A model generated the notes under the pieces. The model saw nothing but the letters and a program-made list of their open reading frames with translations. It made no database searches and was not told where the DNA came from. Shown piece by piece: positions 10,661-23,211 of a DNA stretch of 64,000 bases; position 1 is the first letter of the stretch, and each line of letters begins with the position of its first letter. Position numbers and translations under genes: made by a program. Location of the stretch: assembly GCA_033060915.1 (NCBI GenBank), contig CM065384.1:18168501-18232500 (forward strand), written 5' to 3'. The stretch is from Euryodendron excelsum. Its lineage: Eukaryota; Streptophyta; Magnoliopsida; Ericales; Pentaphylacaceae.

Positions 10661-11539
10661 GTGAGTTTTCAAATTTTGTTGATTTTGATGTGTAGAACTT
10701 CGTTTGAATCATGTGAATAGTGGAAATTGATGTTTTGATATGCTTTGAACACTTTGGTGATGTTGTTTTTGCAATTTGGTGGTTGTTTGATTGAATTTAA
10801 GCGATTATATGTAAATGTGTGAAGGGGGTTTTCTGCAGGAATGGGGAATTTGTTCCTACGGGCCTGGGTAATCGGTTTTCTGGCTATGTTTTTGTGCAAT
10901 GTGCCTTAGAAAAATGTGTTTGACAACCGTATGAAGTTTCGTGATTTTTTGAAAACTGGGTGATTTTTTGATTTTTTGCAAAATAGAAAAATATTTAGAA
11001 AATTAGGAAAAATTAGAAAATTCAAGAAATTGATGAAATTGTTGAAGTTTGAAATTTGGAAAAATGTAGGAATATTTTGAAAACATTTGAGGTGATTTTG
11101 AAAAATTTTTGGGAGCTTTTTGAAAACCATTGATTTATTTGAAAAATAAAACATGAGTTTTGAAAATTTTGAAAAATTGAAAATTGTGCACGGGTACCAT
11201 TGTTATGTGATTGTGACGTAGGAAGGTGCATATTTCGTGTTTTGTGTTGATGTCATGGGCATTGTAGGGGCCACTTTTAAACGGGACTCTGCCGAAATTT
11301 TTAGAAATTATGAAAGGAGTTGGTTAAAATTTTAGAAACAGAATCTTTTGGAAGGGAAAAGGCAGAGAACCCTTGAGACGTGATTTGGAGTTGGAAAATC
11401 AAGATGTGTGAAAATTTTGTTTTTGATTTGTTATTCAAAATCCTTTATTTGTTTTGTGTTTTTTGTTTGTTTTATTTTATTGTTATTTAAACTGCATGAA
11501 TGGTATATCAACATCACTTACCTTGGCTTACCTTTTCAG
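10661..11539 (+). other. Predicted 879-bp intron of the antisense PMD unit (copy A)
   Basis: The donor is AAAAG|GTGAGT and the acceptor is CTTTTCAG|G, immediately followed by ATGGCTGGC. The candidate leader exon (to 10660) has 'cgccgga' repeats and is conserved in element B. Element B has the matching donor and acceptor 884 bp apart. The intron is AT-rich, as expected for plants. Splicing is predicted, not shown. Confidence 0.6.
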
Positions 11540-11540
11540 G

Positions 11541-11760
11541 ATGGCTGGCGCAGGCGATGAGGGTTCTGAGAAGAGTCACTGCTTTGGGAAGATAGCTCGA
11601 ACAAATTCTTGTCGGTAGCTCTAGCCGCTCTAGGGGTAGTCAGCACTCTGCCAATCGAGCACCTTCTAGCCAGGGTGGGAGGGGGGAGTAGGCCTTCAGT
11701 CGACCCCTTCCCTTCGTTGAGCCAACCCTCGAGGATGAGATGGACATTGAGGTTTTCCAC
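11541..11760 (+). pseudogene. PMD-like antisense ORF, decayed N-terminus (copy A)
   Basis: The start MAGAGDEGSEKSH corresponds to MANASDDGSERRR at 27884 in element B, and the downstream GSSSRSRGSQHS corresponds to GSSQSRGSRRST. The frame is broken by a TAG after 26 codons, and further matches (a FVEP...DEMDIEV stretch against FPLVEQ...EEVDAEEEV in B) lie in a second frame. It is antisense to the retrotransposon, as in B. The conserved PMD core seen in B (WFGETGTFHF) is not found here. Confidence 0.55.
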
Positions 11761-12660
11761 TTTTGACTTTTCGGATGGCCGATGCTATTTTGAGCTGACT
11801 ACAGGTTTGGGTATGACGAGTATCCTTCAGCTGAGCAAGACACTTTTGCTGGTCCTTTGGTTGCATGGCTTCTCTCCTGTTAGTGTAGCTTGCTTTCTGA
11901 TAGTGGTTCCCACTTGACCTGTCTTTCTTCTATTTTGGGGAATGTGAGCTTACCCCTACTCCCTATGAGTATGGCTTCCTCCTAGGTCTTCGGGATGATT
12001 CAACTGACATTATGGGACCCGCTTTTCCTGATGGCTGCATCACAATTGTCGCTCTCCAGCTCGGGCTCCATTTTGCAGGCTTTTTCTTCTGATCTACGAC
12101 CCCAGTTTCCTTACGTCCCAATGAAGTTCTTGTTCTCACATTCTGAGTTTGCGACGCACAAGAGAGCTCATTCAGGGGATTGAAATACTTCTCAAGATTG
12201 GTCCATTTCTTCATGATGGCCCTAACTCTGTTTCTCTTAAACTTGTTGATGTCTCCGTGAAGGGGTGATTCAGTCGGCCGTTGATTGTATGCGTTGCTCG
12301 CCAGGATTTGTGAAGGACACTCATATGCCCCTATGGTTGTGGGACAGAACTTCATGAACTAGACTTTGGCAGGGGGACGATGCTCATTGTTAAGGATGTG
12401 CTTCATTATTCCAGCTTTGAGTGATCGGACACTTATTCACTTCCCCTCTTTCGAAGTCGTTTGATTGGGGAGGTCGAGGGTGGGTCATTGCCCCATTCTT
12501 TGTTTCTTGTTGGTCATGGAAATCTGAGCTTTCTGAGGTGTGAGCCAGTACTGGAGATATCTGAGGGGTGGCTTTAGCTCCTTTTTATATTTTGCCTTGT
12601 TCCCTGTTTCCAATTTGAGAGAAAGAGAAAGACATAGAATGAGTTTTGTACAAAAACAGT
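11761..12660 (+). pseudogene. Degenerate continuation of antisense ORF region (copy A)
   Basis: Fragments such as YEYGFLLGLRDDSTDIMGPAF and FPDGCITIVALQLGLHFAGF occur in different plus-strand frames with stops between. They are faintly reminiscent of proteins annotated 'putative gypsy type transposon', but this is too weak to assign. No element B counterpart could be aligned by eye. Either a different antisense gene or a rearranged one decayed here. Confidence 0.3.
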
Positions 12661-12679
12661 TTAAGAATGCCCCGGTAAG

Positions 12680-12970
12680 GGGTGAATGCGTGCCATACTT
12701 TTTTCTTTTTTTTTTATGAATTGAATGTGTGCCCTACTTTTTATGAATGCACAGGTTCACACAGAATTAGATTTGAATGCATGTTATACTTTTGGATAAT
12801 GCGCATACATGAATGGAATTGAATGCAATGTCCCTCTTTTTTTTTTTTTCTTTTTTTTTTGTGATAAATGCACAGATTTATGTAAGAATTGAATTAAATG
12901 CATGACCTACTTCCTTACAAATGCACAAGTTCATACAGGAACGCAGTTGAATGCATGCATAGATACAAAC
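12680..12970. repeat. Short tandem repeat around 'tgaatgcatg' motifs
   Basis: About four imperfect units of some 60-75 bp, built from 'aaatgcacaggttcacacag', 'gaattgaatgcatg' and poly-T runs. It crosses the point (12905) that matches window base 1, so the matching part of copy 1 lies outside the window. Confidence 0.6.
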
Positions 12971-15493
12971 TACACATGAATCTAAATGGATGTACAGGTT
13001 ATACATGCCATGGATGCATCAGTACTACATGTATATAAACTATTTACAAAGAAAATCCCAAGATTGCCCCTTGGGCCCATACTCTAAGGATTCTGTTCCT
13101 TTCCAAGATTCTGCCCCATTTAGTATTGTCCCATTCTCATCGGGGTGTGATAGCATTTGCTCCATTCTCCAAGGATCTTGACCTTTTGGTTTGCTATCCT
13201 ATCCCTACTTTCTACAGGGTTACTGTTTGGGGTGTTTCTGAGCTCACTTGGGTTTCTCTCACAGATCTCCAAAATGCTACCATGGCTCGAGCGACAACTC
13301 GCATGCCCTTTGCAGAGCGATAAACAACTAAGCCCTCAATCTGAGAAGACTTCTTTTAGGACCGTAATGCAGGCTGGGTTTAGGGGTTGTAAGAAACGAA
13401 GGGATATTTAGGCTCAAAGATCCTCTTTTAGTGGGTTGTTTAAACCAAAACCATCTGAGCACACCTTGGAGCATGAGGTTGCCCCTTGCATTCCCTTTTA
13501 ATTCTCCTTTCTTATCCTAGTCGCCTTGGTATTGTTCAGGCTTATTTGGACAAAGCAATTTTTTCTTTGATCAGAGAGGACTTTAATTTGGACCGTAATA
13601 TAGGCTAGGTTAAGGGGTTTATGAATGAACGGGATATGTAGGCTCAAATTTGATGTTGCTTCCAGTAGGGTTTAAATCCGCACCATCCTGGGTTGGTCTT
13701 CCAGTGGGGTTTCATCCCCTGATATCCTCCTCTAGCTTCAGAAACATATTTGGCTCATTTAGATCAAGCAATCCTTCTCAATCAGAGTGGACTTTAGTAA
13801 GGTTGTAATGTAGGCCATGGTTTGGGGTTTAACAAGAAAGAGTAAAGGCTCAAACCTATTGCTTCTATTGGGCTTCCTTATTACCTAGGATCACCTTTGA
13901 AAATATATTCTTTAAAGAGTTCACCTTTCTTGTAGTCTAATCCTTGACCTTGTAACGGAGTTGTTTGACATTTGTCTCCCCTTTTTTTTTTTTGGCTCTT
14001 GGCTTTATATGCTTTTCAAAGATAACACAACATGATTCTTTTCCGATCTTTCCTCTAATATGCTTTTTTCTTTCCTTTCTTGTTGCCTTTCACAAGACAA
14101 ACATTTCTACAACTTCTTTCTCTCAAATCCTTTCCTTAACATTTCCATTTAACCGATTGTGGACGGTGATCCCTAGGTTGGGGTGCGTTTTGGAAGAGAA
14201 AAATAACCGGCTCAATAGGTTCGACAAGGGTTGCTTTTAACTGTATGGAAAGTGAAATGAGGGCCTCTCTTCATTTTGAACAAGATTGCTTGATCCATAG
14301 AGCCTTCACGTTACTTCAGCTTGATGGTCGATGATATTATCTGCCAGATCTTCTGCTACATATCTGCCCCAGTGTGAGGGAATGGTTTCGGATCGAGGTT
14401 GACAAGAAGAATCTTCTGCTTTCTGTGAGGCACTATTGGGTTAAGCAAAAGGATTATTTTTGTGTATGGTAGTAAAATTGAGGGCCTCTAATCATTTCAA
14501 ATTGAATTGCTTAGTCCATAAAGCCTTTGTACAAAATTTAGACATTACTCCTAGGGATGATGTGTTTCTGTCAATGAAACCCTACATGTTCTATCAAATC
14601 AACTATTCTATGCTCACCCCAATGTGGGGGATGGTTATAGGTTTGGGGATATCTGAAAAGAAATTATGTACGGCTCTAGTGGGTTGAGCAAAGGGTAGTC
14701 TTTATTTGGGATAAGTAGAACAATGGCTTCTCATCATTTTAGGGACTCGGCTGCCCATCGCTTAGCCAGGATATCACGCAAGTGTCGCCTTTTTAATAAA
14801 CTCTGCACTTCTCTACTGAGACTGTCTTCCTCCTATCTCTCACTCTCTCTCAGTCTCTCAAAGGTTTTCACCCTTTTTAAATGGGTCGCCCATGCTATCC
14901 CATCCTTTAAATCGAGACATTTACCAAAATGAGGAAGAATCCCTAAAAGTAATAATTGTCCCTAAGAGTATGAGACAAAGGGAATAAACCGGAAACTTCA
15001 TCTTTTTCATTTCAAATCATGAACGCACGACATGTGTGTTTATTTAAATAAGATATGCAAGAAAATAGACAGACAAAAAGGAAACAGATGAATTTTATGA
15101 AAACCTCCCTTTTCTTGTGGGCCTTTTGGTGAGAATCCTTAATAGGGTTTTGGGACTACATCAACCTCTTGGTGCTTCATTCAACAGGCATATCAGTGGA
15201 GGGCGAGTTCACAATATTTGTCATGCATTTGGAAGTTAGAGGATGTGTTGTCGCGATGCACGGGTCTGACAAGACTTCACATCTAGTGAAGTCCTCCTCT
15301 GCTTGGATTGTGATTGTTGCGACATGCCGTGGAGGTAATGTCTTGTAGGTGGACGGTCAGTTCTTCTTGCTCTTTGATGTAGATTTGAATCTGATGAGGT
15401 GCTAGAGGGATTCCATGAATTCAGTCGTGCTCTTTGACCTACAAAAAGAAAAAGAAAAAGAAAAAGAATATGCAGTCAGTATGTGAAGTTGGA

Positions 15494-16740
15494 AGTTTTA
15501 TGCATGTCCTATGGAGGTCCCTTCTTTGAGGGAATCTAGGCATGATGACAAGTCCATTTTGGAGGCAGGGTTTTGCCCCTATTATGCAATACAATACCTC
15601 TTCGGCGTGGGCCGGTTGATTTTTCTTTATTTGGGCAATCCCACCTCCATGGACTAAGAGAGATTTGGGCCTCTCTCAAGATATGGTTCTATGCATGCCA
15701 TGGATCCTTAGGGTTTAAGAACCCTTAGGAGTTTTGGTAGGTTTGATTAACATGAGATTGGATTGCTCTTTTCTCTCTACGGTTGATTAAATGCATGAAA
15801 ATGAAATGACTTGAGTTTCTTGGAACTCTTGTCTTGGAATGGATATGGGTGTATGAGCATAGTAAAAGTGAACATGTGAGCAATATGATAACAATAAATG
15901 AATGGTTTAGAAAAACCCCCCTTCTTGTCTTGCTTCTGTCTTCGGTTCTCTTGGTACTTGGAAATGAGGAGGGGGAGGATAGAAGACAAAAACAAAAAAA
16001 AGAAGTTAGTGCCTTGATTTGAAAATTTTTTTATGCAATGCATATCCTAGAGGTGCCCCTACTTAGAGGGGAGACTATATATGATGCACTGGCTCACTTT
16101 TGGAGATAGGGGATTTGCCCCTGTATGCAGATGCCTTACCATCAGTTGGGAATCTTCATCCATTCATGCATTCATTCATAAAAGTAAAGAAATACATTGA
16201 ATTTTGGGTTTAAGATACAAAAGAATTGAAATACATTTTAATAGGGGGAGGGGGAACATTTTCCTTTGGACTTCCACCTATCTACTTTTACAAAGAGAGA
16301 TCCTAAACTACTCTTGAGTCTTCGGATTCGCCTTCCTGGGATTTGATGTCAAGGAGGTCGCTGAGAGACCTTGTTGATTGATTGCCCCTTGTCTTCTTGG
16401 CAACCCTATCTCCGTGAGCATAGAAGGATTGGGGCCCCTCTTATGGAATGAATTGAGATGCATGCAATGAGTCCTTAGGGTTACGTGGGAACCCGTAGGG
16501 TTTGGGTAGGTTTAATGCAAGGGAGAGTGACATCGGTGCCACTCTCAATGGGTTGATCACATGTATGAGAATGCAGTGACTTGAGTTACTTGGAACTCTT
16601 GTCTTGACATGGAATATTGAATGCATGAACATAAATATGCCAAAAGTATAAGGAGAGGAGGTACAAGCTAAAGTAAACATGCATGCATGAACAATTAGAC
16701 AGGCATTATAACAGTATAAACACAAGTATTATAACAGCAG
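15494..16740. repeat. Diverged internal duplication (tandem copy 2)
   Basis: This is the second tandem copy of the block at 2590-3830, with the same two diverged units. Small length changes include two extra T at about 16027. Confidence 0.6.
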
Positions 16741-17403
16741 GTATAAATGAAAGTAAGAGCAGTCGCCCTTTCCTCCGTGATTTTGAAAACGGTCCTCGTG
16801 TCCTAAATCCGACAGAGGTTCGGCTATGCATGGTGTCTATATGAGTATGAGGTTGAGGGTTGACTAATGCGTCCTAAAAAGGCTCGGTCCCCGGATCTTC
16901 AAACCTAGGCCCACTCCCCGAGGTGGTGCCATGATCGGTTGGTGATCCAAGCGGGGGAACCATCAAGAGGCTGTAGGAGAAGAAACTGACACAGCATCTT
17001 GCCCACAACCAATATACCGTTCCCCCTTTCTAACTAGAAAGGACATATCAGGGTATGCAAATATGCAGAATGCAAGTGCACATGCAGTGTGTGTGTGTGT
17101 GATTTTTTTAAAAGTGGAGGCAAGGGCCCAACAACTCCCATTCATCTTGTACATCACATCCATGCAAAGCAGTTAATAATGTTTAAACATAAAGCGCACC
17201 GACAAAACAAAGATGCAAGTGTCAGTATGTGGATGACAAACATAATACAAGATAATATGAGTAGATGCATGTTTTTTGAAAACAATTTCGAAAATTTGGT
17301 TTTGAAATTTGAATTTGAAGTGAATAGGATTGAACCAAGTTAATTGAAGACTCTACATGGGTAAAGGGTAAAGAGACATGACTAACGGCCTAACCCTCTA
17401 AGT

Positions 17404-17422
17404 GTCCCCAGCGGAGTCGCCA
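17404..17422 (-). other. Primer binding site of tandem Ogre copy 2
   Basis: The minus strand reads TGGCGACTCCGCTGGGGAC two bases after LTR2. It is identical to the site at 4488-4506. Confidence 0.8.
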
Positions 17423-20400
17423 GCTGTCGCGCCCAGATTTTTCGCACTCGAGGAATACTCACCCAAGCGGGAAAATTGTTGTACTCTCTCGTTAGAACTC
17501 ACCCTCCTAGAAGAATGAGTGCGACTAGGTTTGAATTGAAAATAGGTTGAATAAAGGGCTTTTGAAAAAGATTCGGAGTCGCCACCTAACTTGATTAAGG
17601 TGAGTTAGGTCACCTAAAAACTAAGCATAGTCCGAAAACTACACTTAAGGCTTTGAAAAACGATTTTGAAAATATCTCCTCAAGAGAGGGTTTTTTAGGA
17701 AAACGGGTTGTTTGGCAACCTTTGGAAAACATTTAGCCCTTTTTAGAAAAATAACTCCTTTTGGTCTTTCGAAAACAGTGATCTAGGTTCGGAGGTTGGT
17801 TACGTGTAGGGAAGACGCACTAAGCTGTCACCCTACCCCGCCCTTTCGGTACCTACATGTCAATCTACCCTAGATTCACCTATGAGAGTCTTTAATTAAC
17901 ATATGTTCAACCCTATTCACTTTAGAAAAACAATGTTTGAAAAGAAACATGATGCATGATATGCAAGTGCAAGATGAAAGAATTGGAAAATAGAAATTGA
18001 TTTGAAAAGAAATTGATTTGATTTGAAAATAGATTTGAAAAGATGTAATTGAAATTGGAAAGTTTGAAAATTGAAAGTAGAAATTTGAAAATAGAAATTT
18101 CGGAATTTTGAAAATAGATTGGAATTTGAGATTTGAAAGATGTGGAGACCGCACCCATGAGGGTGGAATTGAAAGTTTGAAAAATATTGTGACCGCACCT
18201 ATGAAGGTTGCCTACGTATCCCTTTGGGGGAATCAGGTCAGTCGTAGTTCGGACAAGGGTCCGATTGAAAATAGAAGAGTGGATTTGAAGAAGGAGATTG
18301 AATTGGAAGAAAGAGATTGAATTGAGATTAGAAAAGGAGATTGGAAATTGGAATTGAGAAGATTGGACTTGGATTTGAGAAGATTGATTTTGGAAGAAAG
18401 ATTTAGACCTGTTTTTAGAGAGATGAAGGTTTTAAGAAACCTAGACTTAGGAAAGAGACTTAGGAAAGGTTTGACTTGACTTGGAAGGTTTAGGAGATTA
18501 GGAAAGGTTGGATTTAAGAAATGTTTGAATTAGGAAATGTTCGATTTAGGAAAGTTTCGAATTAGGAAAGTTTCATTTTTGGAAAGTTTTCGAATTAGGA
18601 AAGTTTCATTTTTGGAAAGTTTTCGAGTTAGGAAAGTTTTGAATTTAGAAAATTTTGAATTTAGAAACATTTGAAAAAGGGAAGTTTTGATTTTGGAAAG
18701 TTTTGAAAACAAGGAAGTTTTGAAAATACGAAAGTTTCGTTTTGGGAAAGGTTTGAAAAAGGAAAGTTTTGAAAATTGGAAAGTTTTGAATTTAGAAAGT
18801 TTTGGAAAAAAGGAAAGTTTTCAGTTTAGGAAATGTTTGAATTAAGAAAGTTTTCAACTTAAGAAAGTTTTGAATTAAGAAAGTTTTGAATTTATAAAAG
18901 TCTTAAATTTGGAAAGATTTGAAGTTTAAGAGAGTTTAGAATTTAGAAAGTTTTAGGTTTAGAAAGATTCAATTTAAGAAAGTTTCAAATTTAGAAAGTT
19001 TTGAATTTAGGAAGCTTAGAATTTTAGAAAGATTTGAAATTTAGAAAGTTTAGGATTTAGAAAGTTTTTAGGTTTAAATTTTAGAAAGTCTTGAAATTAG
19101 GAAAGGCTTGAGTTTAAGAAAAGTTTGAAAACTTAGGTTTAAGAAGTTATGATTTGAAAAGAGGGTAGAATTAGGAAAGGGTTGAATTAGGAAAGATTTG
19201 AAAGTTGAGTTTTTAAAATTTAGGAAAGATTTTTATGTTCAAGTTTTGGAAACTTAAGATTTAGGAAAGTGGAAGATTAGGAAGGATTGGAATTGGGAAA
19301 GATTTAGATTAGGAAGGGATTGGATTTGGTTTCTAAAAGAGAAAGGTTGGATTTTGTTTCCTAAAACAGAGGACGGGATCTAGTTTCCTAAACGGGGAGA
19401 TTGGATTTGGTTTCTTAAAAGAGAAGATAAGATTTGACAAGAATTTGGAGAGGGAAATTTTAGAAACCCTAGTTTTGAAAAATTGTAGTTTCGACGTAGA
19501 AAATAGGTTTTGGAAACATGTATAGTTTTGATGTAGAAAACAAAAGATTTTGAAAACCTAGGTTTAGGGCAAAGTTTGAAAATTGTGTTTTTGGAAAGAA
19601 AATTAGGGTTTCCTAATTGTGGGTTCTAGGGCTCGATTTGGGGCTCTAAGGAAAGAGTTTTTGGAAAGTGTGTTTTTAGAAACGAAGGTTTTTCTAGAAA
19701 GGAATCCTAGGGAGGAGTTTTTGGAAAGTGAATTTAGAAAGAGAGTTTTTGGAAAAGATTTTAAAGAGAAGGAGTTTTGGAAGGTGTGTTTTTAGAAACG
19801 TAGATTTTGGAGGGAAATCCTAGAGGGTAATTTCTAGAAAGAAGATTTTAGAAAGAGAGTTTTTGGAAAGATTTTTGGAGAGAGTTTTTAGAAAGTGGAT
19901 TTTGAGGAAAAGATTTTGGAGAGGAGTGGAAAAAGAGAGTTTTGAAAAATAGATTTTGGAAGGGAGTTTTTGAAAACAATTTTGAAGAGGAGAGTTTTAG
20001 GAAAGCATATTGAAAAAGGAATTTTTAGGAGAAAATTCTTGGAGAGAGAGAGAGTTTTTGGAAAGTACAAAAGCATCTCACTTTCCTAAAGCGATTCTCG
20101 CCATAAGAGGGCTAGAACCACTTTAAGAAAGTGGTTTTGAAAACAAAGTTTGAAAACATAGACCAAAAGGCCACTTTTAATATAACACTTTCCTAAAGCA
20201 ACCCTAGCCATGGAAAGGCTAGAATCACCCTAGAATTGTGGTTTTGAAAACAAGTTTTTGAAAAAGAGATTTTGATACAATTTTGAAAACAAGTTTGAAA
20301 ACAATTTTTTGAAAAACAACTTTGAAAACGAGTTTTGGAAGATGCAAGACTATGATATGCACAATGCAATTTGGGGTCGTGAACATACAAGGCTAAGGCT

Positions 20401-20931
20401 TCACCACATAATCAAGGGGGCCAGACCCACGTGGTCTTTGGTTAGACTATAAGAAAGCCCCCGACACGGTGACTCTCCAATAGTCCAATCCTACACATGG
20501 ACCGGGAATCCCCTTGTTTCAAGCATGCAAAGAAAGGGGCGGAAAGAGATGGGGGATTAAAATAGAGAAAACCCAAGTGGGTTGGAGAGAGAAGAGAGAG
20601 GGGGGAAGTGCAGAAAATTAAATAGGGAGCCTACCTTGTTTCTTGTTTATTTTGCGCGCCGTGCAGTCTTCGGTCTTCGGTCTTCGGTCTTGATCTTCAC
20701 CCTCAGTCTTCAAGGATTGTCTTCAGGCTTTGAATGGCTGCTCTTCAAGTCTTGAGAGAGTGGTTGAAGGCTAGTGTATGGAGTGTATAAGAGGCTAGGG
20801 TTTGTGTAGGGTGGCTAGGGTTTAGAAAACCTTGGGAGGCTAGGGTTTTTGAGGTACTCGAGCTCTGTATATCGAATTGTGTGATTTCTAGGTTAAGTTT
20901 GCAGACCCCTTTCACGTTGATCGAGGCTCTG

Positions 20932-21055
20932 TATTTATAGAGGGAAGACAAGCCTGGCGCCTGTTGCAGTGGCGCCAGGGCAAAATTTATACTGGCGCCA
21001 CTAGTAGTGGCGCCAGGCCATTTTTTGGCTTGGCGCCACTGCTAGTGGCGCCAGC
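20932..21055 (-). promoter_or_regulatory. LTR2 core promoter: TATA plus six GGCGCC hexamers
   Basis: TATAAATA lies on the minus strand at 20939-20932. Upstream are six GGCGCC hexamers paired as near-palindromes, including GGCGCCACTA-GTAGTGGCGCC. This is the fullest version of the cassette in the window. Confidence 0.75.
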
Positions 21056-22036
21056 CATTTAGGAAACAATTAAGGTCGGCAAGCAACATATCTTTGACTA
21101 GATTTGGGTGCCTGTACTAGTGACTACCATGTAAATTTTAGCTTGGCTTCACTAGGAGTGACTCCGGAAAGTCCGGGAATGATTTGAAGGAGTCGGGAGT
21201 GACCCGGAAGGCCGGAAAGGAGCAGGAACACTTAAAATAGTGTCCTGGAGGTATTTGACTTGAAAAGTGAGGGTAAGTTGTGTCAGAAAGGTCGACCTGG
21301 CCTTTAGGGGCAAAACGGTCAACCGGACTAGAAAACTGTCGGGACAGACTCAGACTGTCCCAGAAGAAGACTTGGGATCTGGAAACATTATTTAGAATGT
21401 TCCCAGAGGTTGCCGGTTTGATTCCCAGAGCCGGTGGTGGTCGGAAAAGGAGACCGGCCCACTAGGGGCAAAACGGTCATTTTGCACCGGGTTTGCCGGA
21501 ACTGACTCGGAATGGTCCGGAAAGGTAAAGAAAGATTGAGAATACTATAAAAAGTGTTTCCGGGTCATTACCGGTTTGATACCCAGAGCCGGTGTGGTCG
21601 GAAATGGAGACCGGCCCATCAGGGGCAAAACGGTCATTTTGTACCGGGTTTGCCGGAACTGACTTGGAATGATCCAGAAAGAGAAAGGAAGGTCGAGAAC
21701 ACTATAAAAAGTATTCTCGAGACATTACCGGTTTGATACCCAGAGCCAGTGTGGTCGAAGAAGGAGACCGGCCCTCCAGGGGCGAAACGGTCATTTTGCA
21801 CCGGGTTGGCCGGAACTGACTCGGAATGGTCCGGAAAGGTAAAGGAAGGTTGAGAATACTATAAAAATTATTCTCAGGAGGTTACCGGTTTGATACCCAG
21901 AGCCGGTATGGTTCCTGAGGCGTTCGGATGCCTAGGGGCAAAATGGTCATCTTGACCGGAAAAGGTCCAAAGGGTAATTTGGTCATTTTTCATCGAAGTG
22001 AACTAACAGACATGGGTATTGACCTAGGTTTTGAGT

Positions 22037-22836
22037 GTTTCCGCCACTCGGACGGGGTTGAGTATTTCCGCTACTCGGACGGGGTTGACGATTTGAGAGT
22101 ACTTCCGCTACTCTAACGGTTCTGTGAGTATTTCCGCTACTCTAACGGTTCTGTGAGTACTTCTGCTACTCTAACGGTTCTATGAGTATTTCCGCTACTC
22201 TAATGGTTCTGTGAGTACTTCCGCTACTCTAACGGTTCTCTGAGTATTTCCGCTACTCGGACAGCTCTGTGAGTACTTCCGCTACTCTAACGGTTGAGTA
22301 TTTCCGCTACTCGGACGGCTCTGTGAGTACTTCCGCTACTCTAACGGTTGAGTGAGTATTTCCGATACTCTAACGGTTCTATGAGTATTTCCGCTACTCG
22401 GACGGCTCTGTGAGTACTTCCGCTACTCTAACGGTTGAGTATTTCTGCTACTCGGATGGCTCTGTGAGTACTTCCGCTACTCTAACGGGGGTGTGAGTAG
22501 TTTTGATACTCGGACCGTCTCGAGGAATGAACTGTCTTGAGAGAGGGTTTGGAAAGGGGTCTTATCGTCTCTGAAGAGACGTTCCTAGATTGGAACTATC
22601 TCGAGGAATAAACTGTCTCGAGAGAGGGATTGGAAAGGGGTCTTACCAACTCCGAAGAGACGTGCCTAGATTGGAACCGTCTCGAGGAATAAACTGTCTC
22701 GAGAGAGAGATTGGAAAGGGGTCTTACCGACTCCGAAGAGACGTGCCTAGATTGGAACCGTCTCGAGGAATAAACTGTCTCGAGAGAGGGATTGGAAAGG
22801 GGTCTTACCGACTCCGAAGAGACGTGCCTAGGTTTT
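22037..22836 (-). repeat. U3 arrays of LTR2: 29-bp GAGTA dyads, then 81-bp units
   Basis: About 14 GAGTA...TACTC units (22037-22515) are followed by four 81-bp units (22517-22836) and a partial at about 22975. Unit order and several variant units differ from LTR1, so the arrays change faster than the surrounding LTR. Confidence 0.85.
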
Positions 22837-23211
22837 GAGTGTTTCCGCCACTCTGACGGTTTTGTGAGTGTTTCCGCCACTCTGACAGTTTTGTGAGTGT
22901 TTCCGCCACTTTGATGGTTTTGTGAGTGTTTCCGCCACTCTAACGGTTTTGTGAGTAGTTTTACTACTCGGACCGTCTCGAGGAATAAACTGTCCCGAGA
23001 GGGGGATTGGAATTGGAATAAGAAAGGATAATGCCCCTAAGGGCATTTTGGTCATTTTGCCTCTAATTGGGCCTGACAGGCCCGCGAAGCGATGGAAAGA
23101 CGGAATTTGGTCTAGAGGATTGGATTCGATTGGAATATGTCCATAATGACTTGAAAACAAGTCTGGACGGAGTGTAGACTGTCGAGTGGTCAAAAATGGG
23201 GTGCTTACACT

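Larger units (their letters stand above)
10196..17424 (-). mobile_element. Ogre-like element, complete 7.2 kb internal region (copy 2)
   Basis: Bounded by a primer binding site at 17404-17422 and a polypurine tract at 10196-10214. With both LTRs the unit is about 18.7 kb. No gag, protease, RT, RNase H or integrase could be read on either strand, so it is a non-autonomous derivative that would need proteins in trans. The 3' half (10196 to about 14900) is collinear with the same part of element B in reverse complement, for example 14220-14290 with 24655-24730. The 5' part (about 14940-17424) is non-coding here and has no counterpart in B. Confidence 0.85.
17425..23209 (-). mobile_element. LTR2, 5.8 kb 5' LTR of the tandem Ogre array
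   Basis: Runs from TGTCGCGCCCAG to GGGGTGCTTACA with intact TG/CA ends. It has a primer binding site inside and no polypurine tract outside, so it is the outer 5' LTR of the array. The adjoining bases are CTTGC within the gag frame of element B; CTTGC is the expected target-site duplication, with the other copy left of the window. It holds TATA at 20932-20939, GGCGCC palindromes at 20954-21055, 157-bp units at 21270-21930, the GAGTA array at 22037-22515 and 81-bp units at 22517, 22598, 22679 and 22760. It looks nearly identical to LTR1 apart from array changes. Confidence 0.9.
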
